64,000 nt of DNA, from NCBI GenBank assembly GCA_964035545.1, contig OZ037768.1, positions 23,896,819 through 23,960,818 on the forward strand, written 5' to 3'. This DNA is from Bugula neritina. Taxonomy: Eukaryota > Bryozoa > Gymnolaemata > Cheilostomatida > Bugulidae. How positions within the stretch are numbered: the stretch's first letter is position 1; every line of letters begins with the position of its first letter. Both the position numbers and the translations under genes were made by a program. This document shows, in pieces, positions 1 through 13,447 of this stretch. Below the pieces are notes generated by a model. It made no database searches and was not told where the DNA came from. It saw nothing but the letters and a program-made list of their open reading frames with translations.

Positions 1-504
1 CTTTTCAACTATAGATACAATGTCTGACAACTATGTTTGTTATTTCATACTTACGGAAAATAAGTGAAGACAAATGATTTGGGGTTAATATCAAGTAGAT
101 GTGCAGGGAATCCTTCTAGAAATTCTAGACTCCTACAAGAATTATTTAATGAAGAGTTATACATGCTGCAGGTAGTGAAATAGTTGTGTATTTTGTTTAT
201 CCATCTGCATGTAAACAAGTTTCCTTATGCGTGTATAGTATATGCTAGATAAGAAAAATCTATAGACTAATTCTTGTGTGTATATAGAAATGTTATATTC
301 TATATTATATTGTATGTTTATATAATGATATAACATATAAGAGATATGTACAAAATAACATGTGTGTATATACTAGACATGCTAAATTACATAATATAAT
401 GCACTTATATATTAAAATTTTATACTTTTTAAATGTTTGAATAAAACTAATAGGAAAACTAATAAAGTGATTTTATTAACATGAAAGTTGAAATTTATTG
501 AAAC

Positions 505-3500
505 TCACTGAATAAACTCATCATGATCAGGATCGGTGATCTTCTTGGCTCCGCCCACCATGAATATTTGCTCGTAAACCTGGAATATTTGCACCAATAA
601 GTTTAGAAGATAGTATAGAACTAGAAGGTTACTCACAGAGATCCGCATACATCAACTGGGGTTAAAAATCTCAATCATTACATAAATAATTGAATTTTGA
701 TGTCTACGATGTGCTTAAACCAAAGAGTCAATTTACCAACTGCTATACTTTTTGGCCAAGGATGTCAGCTGTTTAGTCTAATATGATTCCTTTTTCATGA
801 ATTTCCAATAACATGCACATAAACATATATAAATAAAGATTAATAAGTTGAAAATTTCCCATTACTGCGTGAACATGGTTAGATATAACTGAGCATGATG
901 AAATACACAACTGACCTCCTTCTTGATAGAGATGAGTTCTATGTCACTCTCACTGATAACTGAAGACTGTCTAACAGATTCAGTCACTATGGCCAACTCC
1001 TACAGTGAATAGTGACACAGTGACAAAGTGACATAGTGAGACAGTGACTACAGTGAATAGTGACACAGTAACACAGTGACACAGTGACATAGTGAATAGT
1101 GACACAGTGATACAGTGAATAGTGACACAGTGACAAAGTGACATAGTGACACAGTGAGACAGTGACTACAGTGAATAGTGACACAGTAACACAGTGACAC
1201 AGTGACATAGTGAATAGTGACACAGTGATACAGTGAATAGTGACACAGTAACGCAGTGACACAGTGAATAGTGACATAGTGAGTTAGCTAGCGAAACAGT
1301 GATAGTCAACTGCTTTTATGTAGCTACTGCTATTATTAACAAATGCTGGGTGTCTCTGTGACCCCCCCCCTCCTTGTGAGTGAGATTGGTAATAGCCTCC
1401 CAGAAGCTATTAGTGGTCACAGTAGTCTGAGGTGTAATCACATGCAGGTTGGATTAGGCACAAATATCATACATGCAGAAATACAGCCTAACTTATAAAC
1501 TATGCGGAATGCTATCTCAGCTACAAATAGTCATGCTCTGTATATTATGCTGCTAAGAGATTTACATATACTCAAACTTACTGCTATTATATATTTTTCA
1601 TAATTAAAGGACTTGAATATGCATCTGGAAACTGAATCCTATAAGACATATTTCATTGGCTTCTGCTGCCCCAAAAGCACATTATATATATATTATAATG
1701 TTTTAAATAAGTTGCATTATTAGTTTTGAAATATACTCACACCAAAACTTTCCCCCCTTTCTAGAACGCACACAACTTTCTTCTCCGCTCCTTCGTCCAC
1801 CGTTACAGCCACTACAGAAAATAATGTGGAAAAATATCTTAGATGATAGCATAAAATAACATTTTATTAACTTAATTTAAAACATTATAATGAAACTTTT
1901 TTATAGACAGAAAGGCAATCTAAAATTCTAGACTGTTTTACCTTTTGGGTTTACAAAATGTAGCCCAAGTTCTTACCAGAACCATAGAAGATATAGTAGA
2001 AAGCTTGCGGAGGGTGCCCCTGTTTTACCACGCATCTTTTCTCATTATAACACTCCAGTTCGCCATATTTGGCTATCAGCTGTTGCATACGAACTGGGTA
2101 GTTGGCTATTTGTTTGTGGGATCTTAAGGCTATCATCACCTGTATATAGACAAAGAGCTAAGGCTATTGTCATCTGCATAAACAGAGCTAAGGCTATTTC
2201 AACAGAAGGTATTTCAAGACTATCTAAATAATATCATTGTAGGACTACAAACTGGTCCATTTTTATGTAAAATAAGTAGAATTATGCACATGAAAGTGGA
2301 TATCTTTCTGCAGTCCAGTATCTCCTGTAAATATCTTCTGTCAGCTGATTATCTACTCAGTATTTACTCTGCATCAGGGGTTAAGAAAATTATGACCACA
2401 ATTCTTATACTTTATTAGTACAAGTAATAATAAAGTATAAAGATTTCGGTCATGATTTTGGAAATTTTCTATTCCTACACTAAATAAACTTTTACAGTTT
2501 TGACAAACTATTTGATTGATAAAAAATAATAGGCCTTCTAACTTTATCTTTCTCACCAAACTCCTAGCAAAGTGGGGTTACTATAGCACATATTACAAAG
2601 ACTATATAAGAATAAAGAGAGACAAACGCAGTGTATCTCAGCATCAGTTCTGTACTGAGGAAGAATAAAGAGAGACTAACGTAGTGTATCTCAGCATCAG
2701 TTCTGTACTGAGGAAGAATCGTAAGAATACGTCTAGCTTCTGTCGGGACTTTCTGCTGTTTGTTGGCTTTGAACGCCGCGACATCAAACAGGATGTCCTT
2801 TGGTTTCTCTTCTTCTGCAGGCGGTTTTATTAGCTTAGTGAGGAAATCCAGCTTCTCATCTCTGATTGGTTGATAAAGAGAGAATGATGTTAGGAGAAGA
2901 TAACACACACAAAACTAGGTTTAATATGTATTATAGTATTTGATAATTATACCTTGATATATTGCATGGTTTTTGAAATAATACTATATATAATATCATA
3001 TGCAGTATGCATATTGTATACTAACAGAGCATATAATTATAAAACGCAATATGGATTAGGAACTATTATCAATATAATATATGTTTTCAAGTTTACAATG
3101 ATAGCGGCAGCTGCAAATAAATTGCTGCTGAATTTATAGTAAATACAAATATTTTCCTTTATATATGCAGAAAGCAATTTTTAAATGGTGCACCACTTCA
3201 TACAGCTATGCAGCCACTACAGGGTCTGTGTTAGTTATTATTATTATGTCTATCAAAGAGACTTCCTGGTAAATAAACATTTTTTGAAATATGAAATACA
3301 TAACTACATTATAGTCTATACAAAAGAAAGCAGCCATATTGACTTTTGCATCAAATATGCGAAAAATCAATAAAATTTTATAGCAACACCATGAAAAAAC
3401 AACAAACCTCTTTTATAAGTGTAATTTAGGGTTTAGAATCAATTCTTACTGCTGGAATCATTTAGTCCAACCCTTTGAATATACACCAGGTTTATTACAT

Positions 3501-4568
3501 ACACTAAACATACTATAGGCTAGGGTAATTTATGATAAGTAATACCAAACACTGTAATAAAATGTATAGATTAGTATTGTTTACTGTTATATGTACTGTG
3601 AATATGAAGTGTGGAAAGCTAATGTGAAATTTTTGACTTTAGCGCATATTTACTGCCTCTTAAAGCAGATGCCCTAAATTAAAAATGTGTGAATGTATCT
3701 TATTTTAAAGCTTGTTATATAATGTAATACTTTCACAAAAATACTGGTGTACGTAGTTTTTAATTGTACAATCCCATCACATCAACAAATATTGGTCTGA
3801 AATTCAGATGTACTTACGACAATATCATGTTGCTGACAGACTTGAGGTGCTTGTACCACCAGTGTCTAAGGAATAGTGACAGTTTCAAAGCAATTCCTAT
3901 CTTTTTTTTCACGTTTATCTATAAGAAGTAGTGTTTACTGACTATAATACCAACAAATGCGTAAACTGTTTAAAAAATTGCAAATAAGTTTAAACCTTGA
4001 AAATATGTGTTTTAGATAAAAATATCTTTTTCATTCTCAAAATATGCTTTGCAATTATTTATAAGTAATAGACACACATAAAAAGCTATTAATGTTCTTT
4101 TACTGTAGCGATTTGGGTATACGAGAGTTTAAACATTAAAAACCTCAGGAGATCAGAGTGTAGATAGACTTTGAAATTATTTGATTGCTAGTTACTATAT
4201 GAAATAAAAGATATGTACAACTGTGTCAGTAGCTTGACTTCTATAGTTACCCTTTTTAGTTTCTTCTCATTGTCTTCTTCTATAAATCTTTTCCAATGGT
4301 CTGTAACTCTCGCATTAGAAATACCAGGTTTTATTAGCGACTGCTTACGTAATCCAGATACTTTGTGTTGCGGGTAGCCAATGGGACCACCCTTAACAGC
4401 AGCTGAACTAGTTCTACTCAACAGCGGAGAACGATTTGGAGACTTGCTAACTAAAGACGCCTTTCTCATTCGTAAGGTGTCAAAGCTCTGCCTCGGAGTG
4501 GAGTTGATATCTTCTGCCACTGGCATTGAAACTTTCCTTGGTATAGTCCTTTTCACAACATCAGCCAT
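505..4568 (-). CDS. CNBD2: CNBD2-like cyclic nucleotide-binding domain protein, 3' end probably outside the window
   Basis: Seven exons read on the minus strand: 4251-4568, 3818-3918, 2681-2861, 1977-2139, 1741-1811, 916-999 and 509-579. All joins have GT..AG borders and compatible phases. The first exon is a basic, Ser-rich tail starting MADVVKRTIP; an in-frame ATG 30 bases upstream (4598) is also possible. Exon 2 holds LRHWWYKHLKS. Exons 3-4 give an all-helical lead-in (YRTDAEIHYVMIALRSHK). Exons 4-7 give the cyclic nucleotide-binding beta-roll: VVKQGHPPQAFYYIFYGS, then the phosphate-binding cassette GESFGELAIVTESVRQSS with its Gly, Glu and Arg present. Human CNBD2 has the same order and is linked to sperm function. 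At 508 the frame reads CAG TGA, but a good donor (CA|GTGAGT) sits there too, and CNBD2 proteins extend well past this point, so I infer that the gene continues leftwards. cAMP or cGMP preference cannot be read safely. Confidence 0.8.
1000..1285. repeat. GTGACACA-type array at a CNBD2-like 3' splice site
   Basis: Degenerate 8-10-base units (AGTGACAC, AGTGAATAGTGACA) fill the intron right up to the acceptor at 999. Read on the gene strand, the acceptor word TTCACTGTAG recurs at about 1050 and 1165, so the real 3' site is itself a unit of the array. Confidence 0.85.
2609..2714. repeat. 53-base tandem duplication over the end of a CNBD2-like exon
   Basis: Two copies, 2609-2661 and 2662-2714, differ by a few bases and contain the last codons of the exon plus its 5' splice site. 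The exon-proximal copy keeps the donor TAC|GTTAGT; the other reads TGC|GTTTGT and is a weak donor. Confidence 0.85.
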
Positions 4569-5721
4569 GCTTAAAGTGGCAACAATCATTAGACACAATA
4601 AAAACTGATTATAAATAATTTAGTAGCAGATAATGTTGTATGTCGTACATCAACTATAAACCATAATCTTTTAATGTGCCAGACGCATGTACCAACCAAC
4701 TATGCTGCCAAAAGAGGGTGTGCAAATGACTCTCTTATCATAAGCAAGAAATTGTTTTGTTTATATGACATATAATCCTATATCCAAGTCAACTTCATAA
4801 TAAACCATGTTTTTATAGAGATAATGGGTTACTAGAAACTATTCATCCAATAGAAATCTTCTATTCATGTTGACTCGTACAATAAACCATCAACCTAAAG
4901 GGAAATCAATATCACTACTCAAAGAACACAAAGGACGACATGATATTTAACATCGTGCCCATGTCATACACTAATTGAGCTATATTTTTATTTTATTTGA
5001 GTAATTAGATAATGGGAATGTACTCATTGCAGAGAAATATTATTTATTATCTATTAGCTTTATTCAATAAACACCTATGTGTGACGCAATATCATGAGCT
5101 TTAAATAGAGGGAATGATGTTATAGTTTAATCTGATGAAAAGCAACCACAGCAAAGATAGTCAAGACAGTAGAAAGCTTTCCAAAATGCTGCTCACAATA
5201 AATGCTACAAACATTTGTAAGAATTTAACATCACAGATGTTTGAGTAGAAAGGTATGAATGTTAATTCGTGTCATGCTAATAAATGCCTGTAATGACAAT
5301 GGCAAAGAGTTTTCTACATTCGTTTAACTATAATGCCTTGGATTGTGTTTTTTACAGTATTTTCTAGGTAAAGAAAATATTTATAAAATGAAAAGATGCT
5401 AAATTAATGGTTGACTAAACTTTTATTGTAGTAGTCTTCATCAAAATACAACGCATATTATAACATAAATATCATATAAGAGACAACACATGTAATATAA
5501 ATTCAAACATTTAAGTAAATATATTTAGAATATTCATAGACTTTTCAGTAAAAAGATAGTAACAGAGAATCAACAACAGTTTTGTTTATAAATAGAAGAA
5601 ATGTAATACAAAAGTAAAAACTTTTCCTAGTCAACTAAACTATAGATCCAGTTACCAGTATTTGAGTAGTTAGTAAAACAAAACTCTAGAAGAATAATAG
5701 ATGAGTTGTAGAGATGGATAT
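4569..5721. other. Spacer between two minus-strand genes
   Basis: AT-rich sequence between the CNBD2-like start and the TMED stop. It must hold the TMED 3' UTR and the CNBD2-like promoter. A minus-strand AATAAA (complement at 5422-5427) lies about 300 bases past the TMED stop and is the best poly(A) signal candidate. No coding region, RNA gene or repeat array was seen. Confidence 0.5.
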
Positions 5722-8700
5722 CTAAGTGGAGACTTTCATATTATGAGAAATAGCTGACACGTTAGAAAACAACTTCCTGATAGTATAGACCTGCGTTACA
5801 CTAGCCAACACCATCACTACCAGCTGGCCACCTACAAGCAAGAGACACAACTCCTATAAGAAGAACTGTTAGGTACGGGGAATTGTCCTCTCCCTTCAGA
5901 GACCAACTAATAAGCTGCAGCAGAACCAACATTGGAAATAAGTAAAGGTGCTGAGAATTTTCCATACAAATTTATACGTTACAGGGCTTAATGTTATCAC
6001 TGTTACTACAGGTGAGAGCAATGTCAACAAGTGAAGGAGTCATATGTCAACAGGTGAGAGAAATGCCAACAGGTGAAGGAGTTATGTGTCTGCAGATGAA
6101 TGAGTCATACACATAAGGCTTCTCAGTCAAATCACATTGTGTTAAGGAAAGAAGCAGAATTATTATCTTTTGTAGAAGACTAGTAACTATTCTCTCTGAG
6201 GCATTAAAGCAGCAAGCATGTTAAAGCCCAAACAAACAGTTCAACATTCAAATCTAAGTTTTTAAATCACATTATTTGATGTCTAAATAAATTGAACTTA
6301 TACAACGGAGCCATTTTATAAGACTAGAAAATATTTCCCAGCCGAGGTGCTGAAACTCAACCAACCTGAGAAGAGGTTTACACGGGAGAAGTTGGCTCTC
6401 TGCACAATGTAGTCTTTGACATTGGAGGAACGAATCGACTGCTGAAGAAACCTCATCTTTTCTGCTGATAGCTGCATAGTCTCAATAGATTTCTATAGCA
6501 AGGCAAGAGAAGATAAATCATATATATGAGTGACCGGTTAAATACATCATTTAGAGTTACCTGAAAAAAACACCATTTATCAGGTTATCTTTGGACTTTA
6601 AATTGACCAATTGGGTATTTAAAAGTAAGAATTAAACAGAAAGTAAAATAGTTACAATAATGATAATTTATTATACGCTTAATTTAAATTTCAACTAATT
6701 ACAATGGTGATACAATGATGAGTTAAAGTAAAGTGAGCTAACATGGTCATGCACTAAAGGAAGTTCCTTCTAAGTATGATGCACAAAATGCCAGAGAGCA
6801 ACATAGCAAGCACCTGTTGGAGACTGTCACCCCAGGAATTAGTAATGAGAGAATGAGTCATTTCTTTACAGCATAAATACTTTTGATTTCTTCATTTAGT
6901 CTAGAAGTTTAGCAGTTTAAAAATAGCAATGCGTTGGAGCAGTAAAGATTTGCAAAATGTTTGGTCTATTTAAAACGTTAAAATTGCAAACGCTTTAGTC
7001 TTAGCACCTTAGATTTATTTCCCCAAAGTGTGATGGAATTTCGACCTGAAAAGAAATGTTAGGAAGATTTCCAGTGAGAGTAAGAGTTGTGCACACCTTG
7101 CCCAATAGCTCCTACACCTACACAGACATAGCTCAGACACCGTAGTGCCACAATATTACTAGAATCTCATTGGAGGACATCTCCATGATAGTGCTAGCCA
7201 CTTCCTGTGAGTTCGCCTGCTCATCCAAGTGCTTGAACGGCCACGTCTCATCCAGCACTTCCGAGTAGAGACCCAAATAGACTGTTACAGCATGACGCAC
7301 GTAGCGACTGTCTAAACATATCTCATATATACCCTTCTCAGTGAGGTGTAACCTACAGAATGTAATACTAAATATATACCCTTCTCAGTGAGGTGTAACC
7401 TACAATATGTAATAATAAATATGTGAAGAAAAATCTACAGCATATAACAAAGAAATGGGAAGGCTGGGAAAATAACAAAGTAATACAATATACGGAATAA
7501 TATAATATAATAAAGCGCAAAATATAATATTTATAATTCTAAGGCATACTTGCCATGGCAGGGAAAATTTACATTACACAACCTTCAAGTATTATTATAT
7601 AATTTAAAGGCAAAGAGGTATTGTACATTTGTTCTTTGTAATTCTAAATATGCTTAAAAATGCTCATAAAGGTACAGTTTAAGCAGTATTTAAAACTCAA
7701 CATAATCTTATTGAAGTTTTACTTTGCAGGTAAAAACTTCTGGGCTAGTGGCATTCACGGAGTTAACATTGTAGGAGACATTTTCTATTAGGGCCACTGT
7801 ATTTGTGTATTTTGATTCTAAGAACTTACTGGTGAGAGTTATGTGGTCTGTTTATATCAGCAACGACTATTGAATTAGCAGGTGATTTGATCTCAAAGTT
7901 GATTGGTGATTGGTCCAACACCTGAAAACAAATCCAATTATGAGCCTAAAATTATGATTCAATCAAAGTAAATATATCTTAAAAAGTTTCGAATCAATAT
8001 GATCGATCTATGGTTTCAATGTCTATCACAAGTATAAAAGTTAATTTAAAACATTTCATAAACAATTGAAAAAAATTTAATTCTTATTTATGCCAGAAGA
8101 AGATTGCAAAGTTATCTACTTGATTGGCAACAGGCAGTGTCAAACATAATCTACGATTTACAACCCTACATCATCTACATCACAACAGAAATGACACCAA
8201 AAATAACTTCTAATGGTGAAATGATCAAGAAAAAACCAACAGCAATTGATAAGCAAAATATTTTTGCTTTCACAACTTTGTCAATAGTGATCCATAAAGG
8301 CCACTCTCTACTTTCATTTCAACTTCGTGATTTCAAATTACCCAAAACTTGTTGAAATTCATAAAACTAATTATCATGATTAGCATTACAATGACAGCAA
8401 GTATATTTATATTGATAGTTGATCTTGCTGTTATAAGCTTACACTCGTCTTTCGGTAAGTCATAAAGTCGTAAAAACTCACAAGTAAAAAAGTGAGAGAG
8501 CTGTCAAAATAAAAATAAACTATTAGTATAACTAATTAGTATAACTGTTGTTATACCTATTACTAATACCGAGTATTAATATTACTACTACTAGTATTAG
8601 TAGTATTACCTAGTATTAGATTTACTCCTAATATTTAATTTTGTTGTCCTAATACTAATAGTAATACTAATAGCATATTCACATTATAAACTGACACTAA

Positions 8701-9191
8701 TAACATTAACAATAAATTCAATACCTAATCTTATAAATACAGCTACTAGTACTAGTAGTAGTGATAGTGGTGATACTAATACTAATAGTAATAGTAATAC
8801 TAATAGTACTTTAGTAGCAGTAGCAAGAGTAGTAGTAATAAAATACAGCCTACATTAATTTTAAACTTAATAGTATCTATATCAGCATAAGTGTTACTAT
8901 TAGTTTTAGTTTTCCTGTGTCTATTGAAAAGAAGAAAATACCTAAAACTTAAAACTAAATAATAAAAATAAAATAGCAAATTGAAATAGTTTTTCATGTA
9001 ACTACCTGATAATCAAATTCTACACCAGCCAAAGTGTCAACAATTGGTTGATAAAAACACTCTTTTCTTCCAGCAGGAACCAAAACAGTGTAATCATATC
9101 CAAAGCCATTTACATAATTATGATGGCCGAGAAGCAACAAACCGAGAAAAACAATCGCATGATGCTGGTAAAAATCACATAACGATCTCAT
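5722..9191 (-). CDS. TMED5: p24-family cargo receptor, TMED1/TMED5 type (complete)
   Basis: Type I membrane protein of COPII/COPI vesicles that helps sort secretory cargo, including GPI-anchored proteins, between ER and Golgi. Five exons: 9006-9191, 7830-7921, 7160-7352, 6366-6492 and 5722-5831; the phases fit throughout and give 235 residues, close to the family norm of about 230. In order: a signal peptide (MRSLCDF..FLGLLLLGH), a GOLD domain opening YTVLVPAGRKECFYQP (the family hallmark with its conserved Cys), the second GOLD Cys in YEICLDSRYV, a coiled-coil segment (SIETMQLSAEKMRFLQQS), RVNLFS before the membrane helix, the helix GGQLVVMVLASVTQVY, and a short tail IRKLF with the aromatic/basic trafficking signal typical of p24 proteins. 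TMED1 and TMED5 cannot be separated by eye, so the symbol is the nearest guess. The tail ends ..NMKVST rather than in a clear KK motif. Confidence 0.88.
7325..7418. repeat. 47-base duplication of the TMED exon 3 acceptor
   Basis: The 3' splice site and the first 20-odd coding bases are duplicated once into the intron (7372-7418). Use of the upstream copy would shift the frame and meet a stop within 23 codons, so it is a decoy acceptor. Confidence 0.8.
8520..8830. repeat. Drifting ACTAAT/TAGTAG low-complexity stretch
   Basis: TMED intron 1 contains interrupted trinucleotide-like words (ACTAATACTAATAGTA, TAGTAGTAG) in both orientations, partly self-complementary. There is no stable period. Confidence 0.7.
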
Positions 9192-9470
9192 AATTAAAAC
9201 AATTGTTTTAGAGCTGAGAAAATACAGCGACGACTTCTTTAATTGACTGTTTATAAAGTTAAACTAGCACGTCAATCATAAACTAATTCATGTAAATTAA
9301 ATAACAAATAACAACCACGATCACAATGTCAATGTGACTAGCACATGCAATCATGCAACGTTCATTGAATATCAAAATTTCCAGCTGTGGCCTTGAACTT
9401 CATTATGTGGCATTAGCCTGAGAGGTACATAAGCTAGCGAGTTTATACATCGAACTCAATAATATCTTTT

Positions 9471-11530
<2,060 letters not shown>

Positions 11531-13447
11531 GTAATACCCGGCCAGCGTGAATTGTTCTATAAGCAGTTCTGAGTTGGAGGTGAATGAGTGAATGAGTGCA
11601 ATAATTTGGGTTTCTGGAGTTTGGAGTTCCAACTTACACCCCCCAACTCCAAACTTAGGAGTCTCAAGCTACTACTGCTTATTGCGCCTCACTTTAAAAA
11701 ATCTCTAATTTCACAAAACATTTGAGCTTCAACAACAAGAAACAACATAATATAATGAAATTAACCTTTCATTTGAAGCATGACTGGTTCTTGCACCATT
11801 TTTGATTTATATTTGAAGTGCAATATTGCTGAGTTTAGCAGCATGTATATAGAAGAGTTTCTTCATGCTACTGCAAACTTTAACTCATAAATTCAATGAT
11901 ATCTTTTTGCAAAAAAAACTATTTTAATAAAGTCAGTGTATTAATGACAGCACCTGCTAACATCATGATTAGACTGTCTGCATAAAATTACACTTGAGGA
12001 AGAAATGGTGCAAGCAAGTTTATAGAATTGCTGCACAGAAAACTAGACACTTTAATAATAATTCACACACAGCTCTATGTTTAGAAGCTACTACAGGCTT
12101 TTAATTGTGATTAAAGTTGCATATACCAACCATTTATAGTTTATTTTCTTGACTCAACACTTTCCATGCTACTTGCATAATTTCACAGTTCTCTTACTCA
12201 CAGTTTCTTTACTAAAATAATCAATATTTTATACGCATTTCGGAGTTGGTCTATTTAATATTTTATTTTCTGTTGTGTGTTATATATCAACTAAAATCAA
12301 TTTTAATAGCTTCATTAACTCTTAATATTATACGCCAAAATATTGGTTTTAAAGATTCTTATGAAATCCTTTAAAAGTTATTTTGACAGATGTGAATAAT
12401 GCTTCCATATATGTTTTACATGCTGTATTAAAGCAATTGTAGAATATTACTATACGTATAAATGTAATAAATTCTATTTCAAAAGACTTCACCGAAATTG
12501 TCATTTGAGAATGTTATGTTCGCCATCAGTGCTATGCTTTTGTTATGTTGCTATGATTATATAGGCAATGTACATTATAGGCAAGACTCATCACTCCTTT
12601 GCTAAGCCAAGCAAGAAATTCTCTATATAATAATATTGTGATGATGCGATAAGTGTGTCCACCATGTACATACATTACGAAATGTAAAATGTACAATGCT
12701 ATGCACTTTGAGCATAACAGCACACAGTAAATAGCAATATTTCACCGCATTCAGATAAAGTCTTTAAATATACACCTTAAATTTGCAAATGTTAAAAAAA
12801 AGAATTATATAGATTGTTTGGTAATCAATGCATAAATATTATGTGAAACTGCTTTTTGCTGACAATCATCACAGGCAAGATATTTTCACTGACATGTTCA
12901 GGATTTGGAGTAAATAAGAATTATGTTGTCATGAATGAGAAAGGGCTTTTATGCTCAATATCACTACAAATATGGGTTTTGAAAGGGCCCATCTTTGTAT
13001 ATACAAAAGGTGTGAATACTAAAGCATGATTTGTTTATTTTACTGAGATTTCAGTGGGCAAGCGCATCTTTGTACCCTTTTCTCGGTTATAATACTCACA
13101 GATCAGGACAAGTGGTTGATGCTTATATGGAGTTGTCTTCTTTATTATAAAACGGTAACCATGAATATGCAACTTGATTATGAGTGTTTCGCATCATATT
13201 ATTATTAAAATTTTGTAAATAATTTTTAAACGTTGAATCTATTTAATGATATTACAAAATTAAATATTTAATAGTTTGAAGAAAATCAAAAGTTTACGTC
13301 TTTATTAGCCTGCCGAGAAAACATATCAAGTGCACGTGTACTCGGCAGAGATTTGCAACTGCGTTCACTGTGAGTTTGCATTTTATCACGTCTACGATTC
13401 TTGACTTTTCTGAAGGTTTCAACTTGAAATTAATAAGTTATCTCAAG
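11531..13447. other. Intergenic stretch upstream of malate dehydrogenase
   Basis: No gene recognised. A perfect 11-bp inverted repeat (AGTTTGGAGTT at 11618-11628, AACTCCAAACT at 11645-11655) encloses a C-rich loop and lies directly next to the fold-back element. The remainder is unique AT-rich DNA that must hold the malate dehydrogenase promoter and 5' UTR. Confidence 0.45.

Noticed and set aside
987-1277. 96-residue minus-strand Cys/His/Val/Thr-rich frame that could pass as a zinc-binding peptide
   Set aside because: It is a GTGACACA-type repeat inside an intron; the Cys/His pattern is only the repeat period.
4381-4608. 75-residue plus-strand frame
   Set aside because: Antisense of the first exon of the CNBD2-like gene.
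12532-12723. 63-residue minus-strand frame starting MLLCSKCIALYILHF
   Set aside because: Short, intergenic, no recognisable motif, no splice context or upstream signals.
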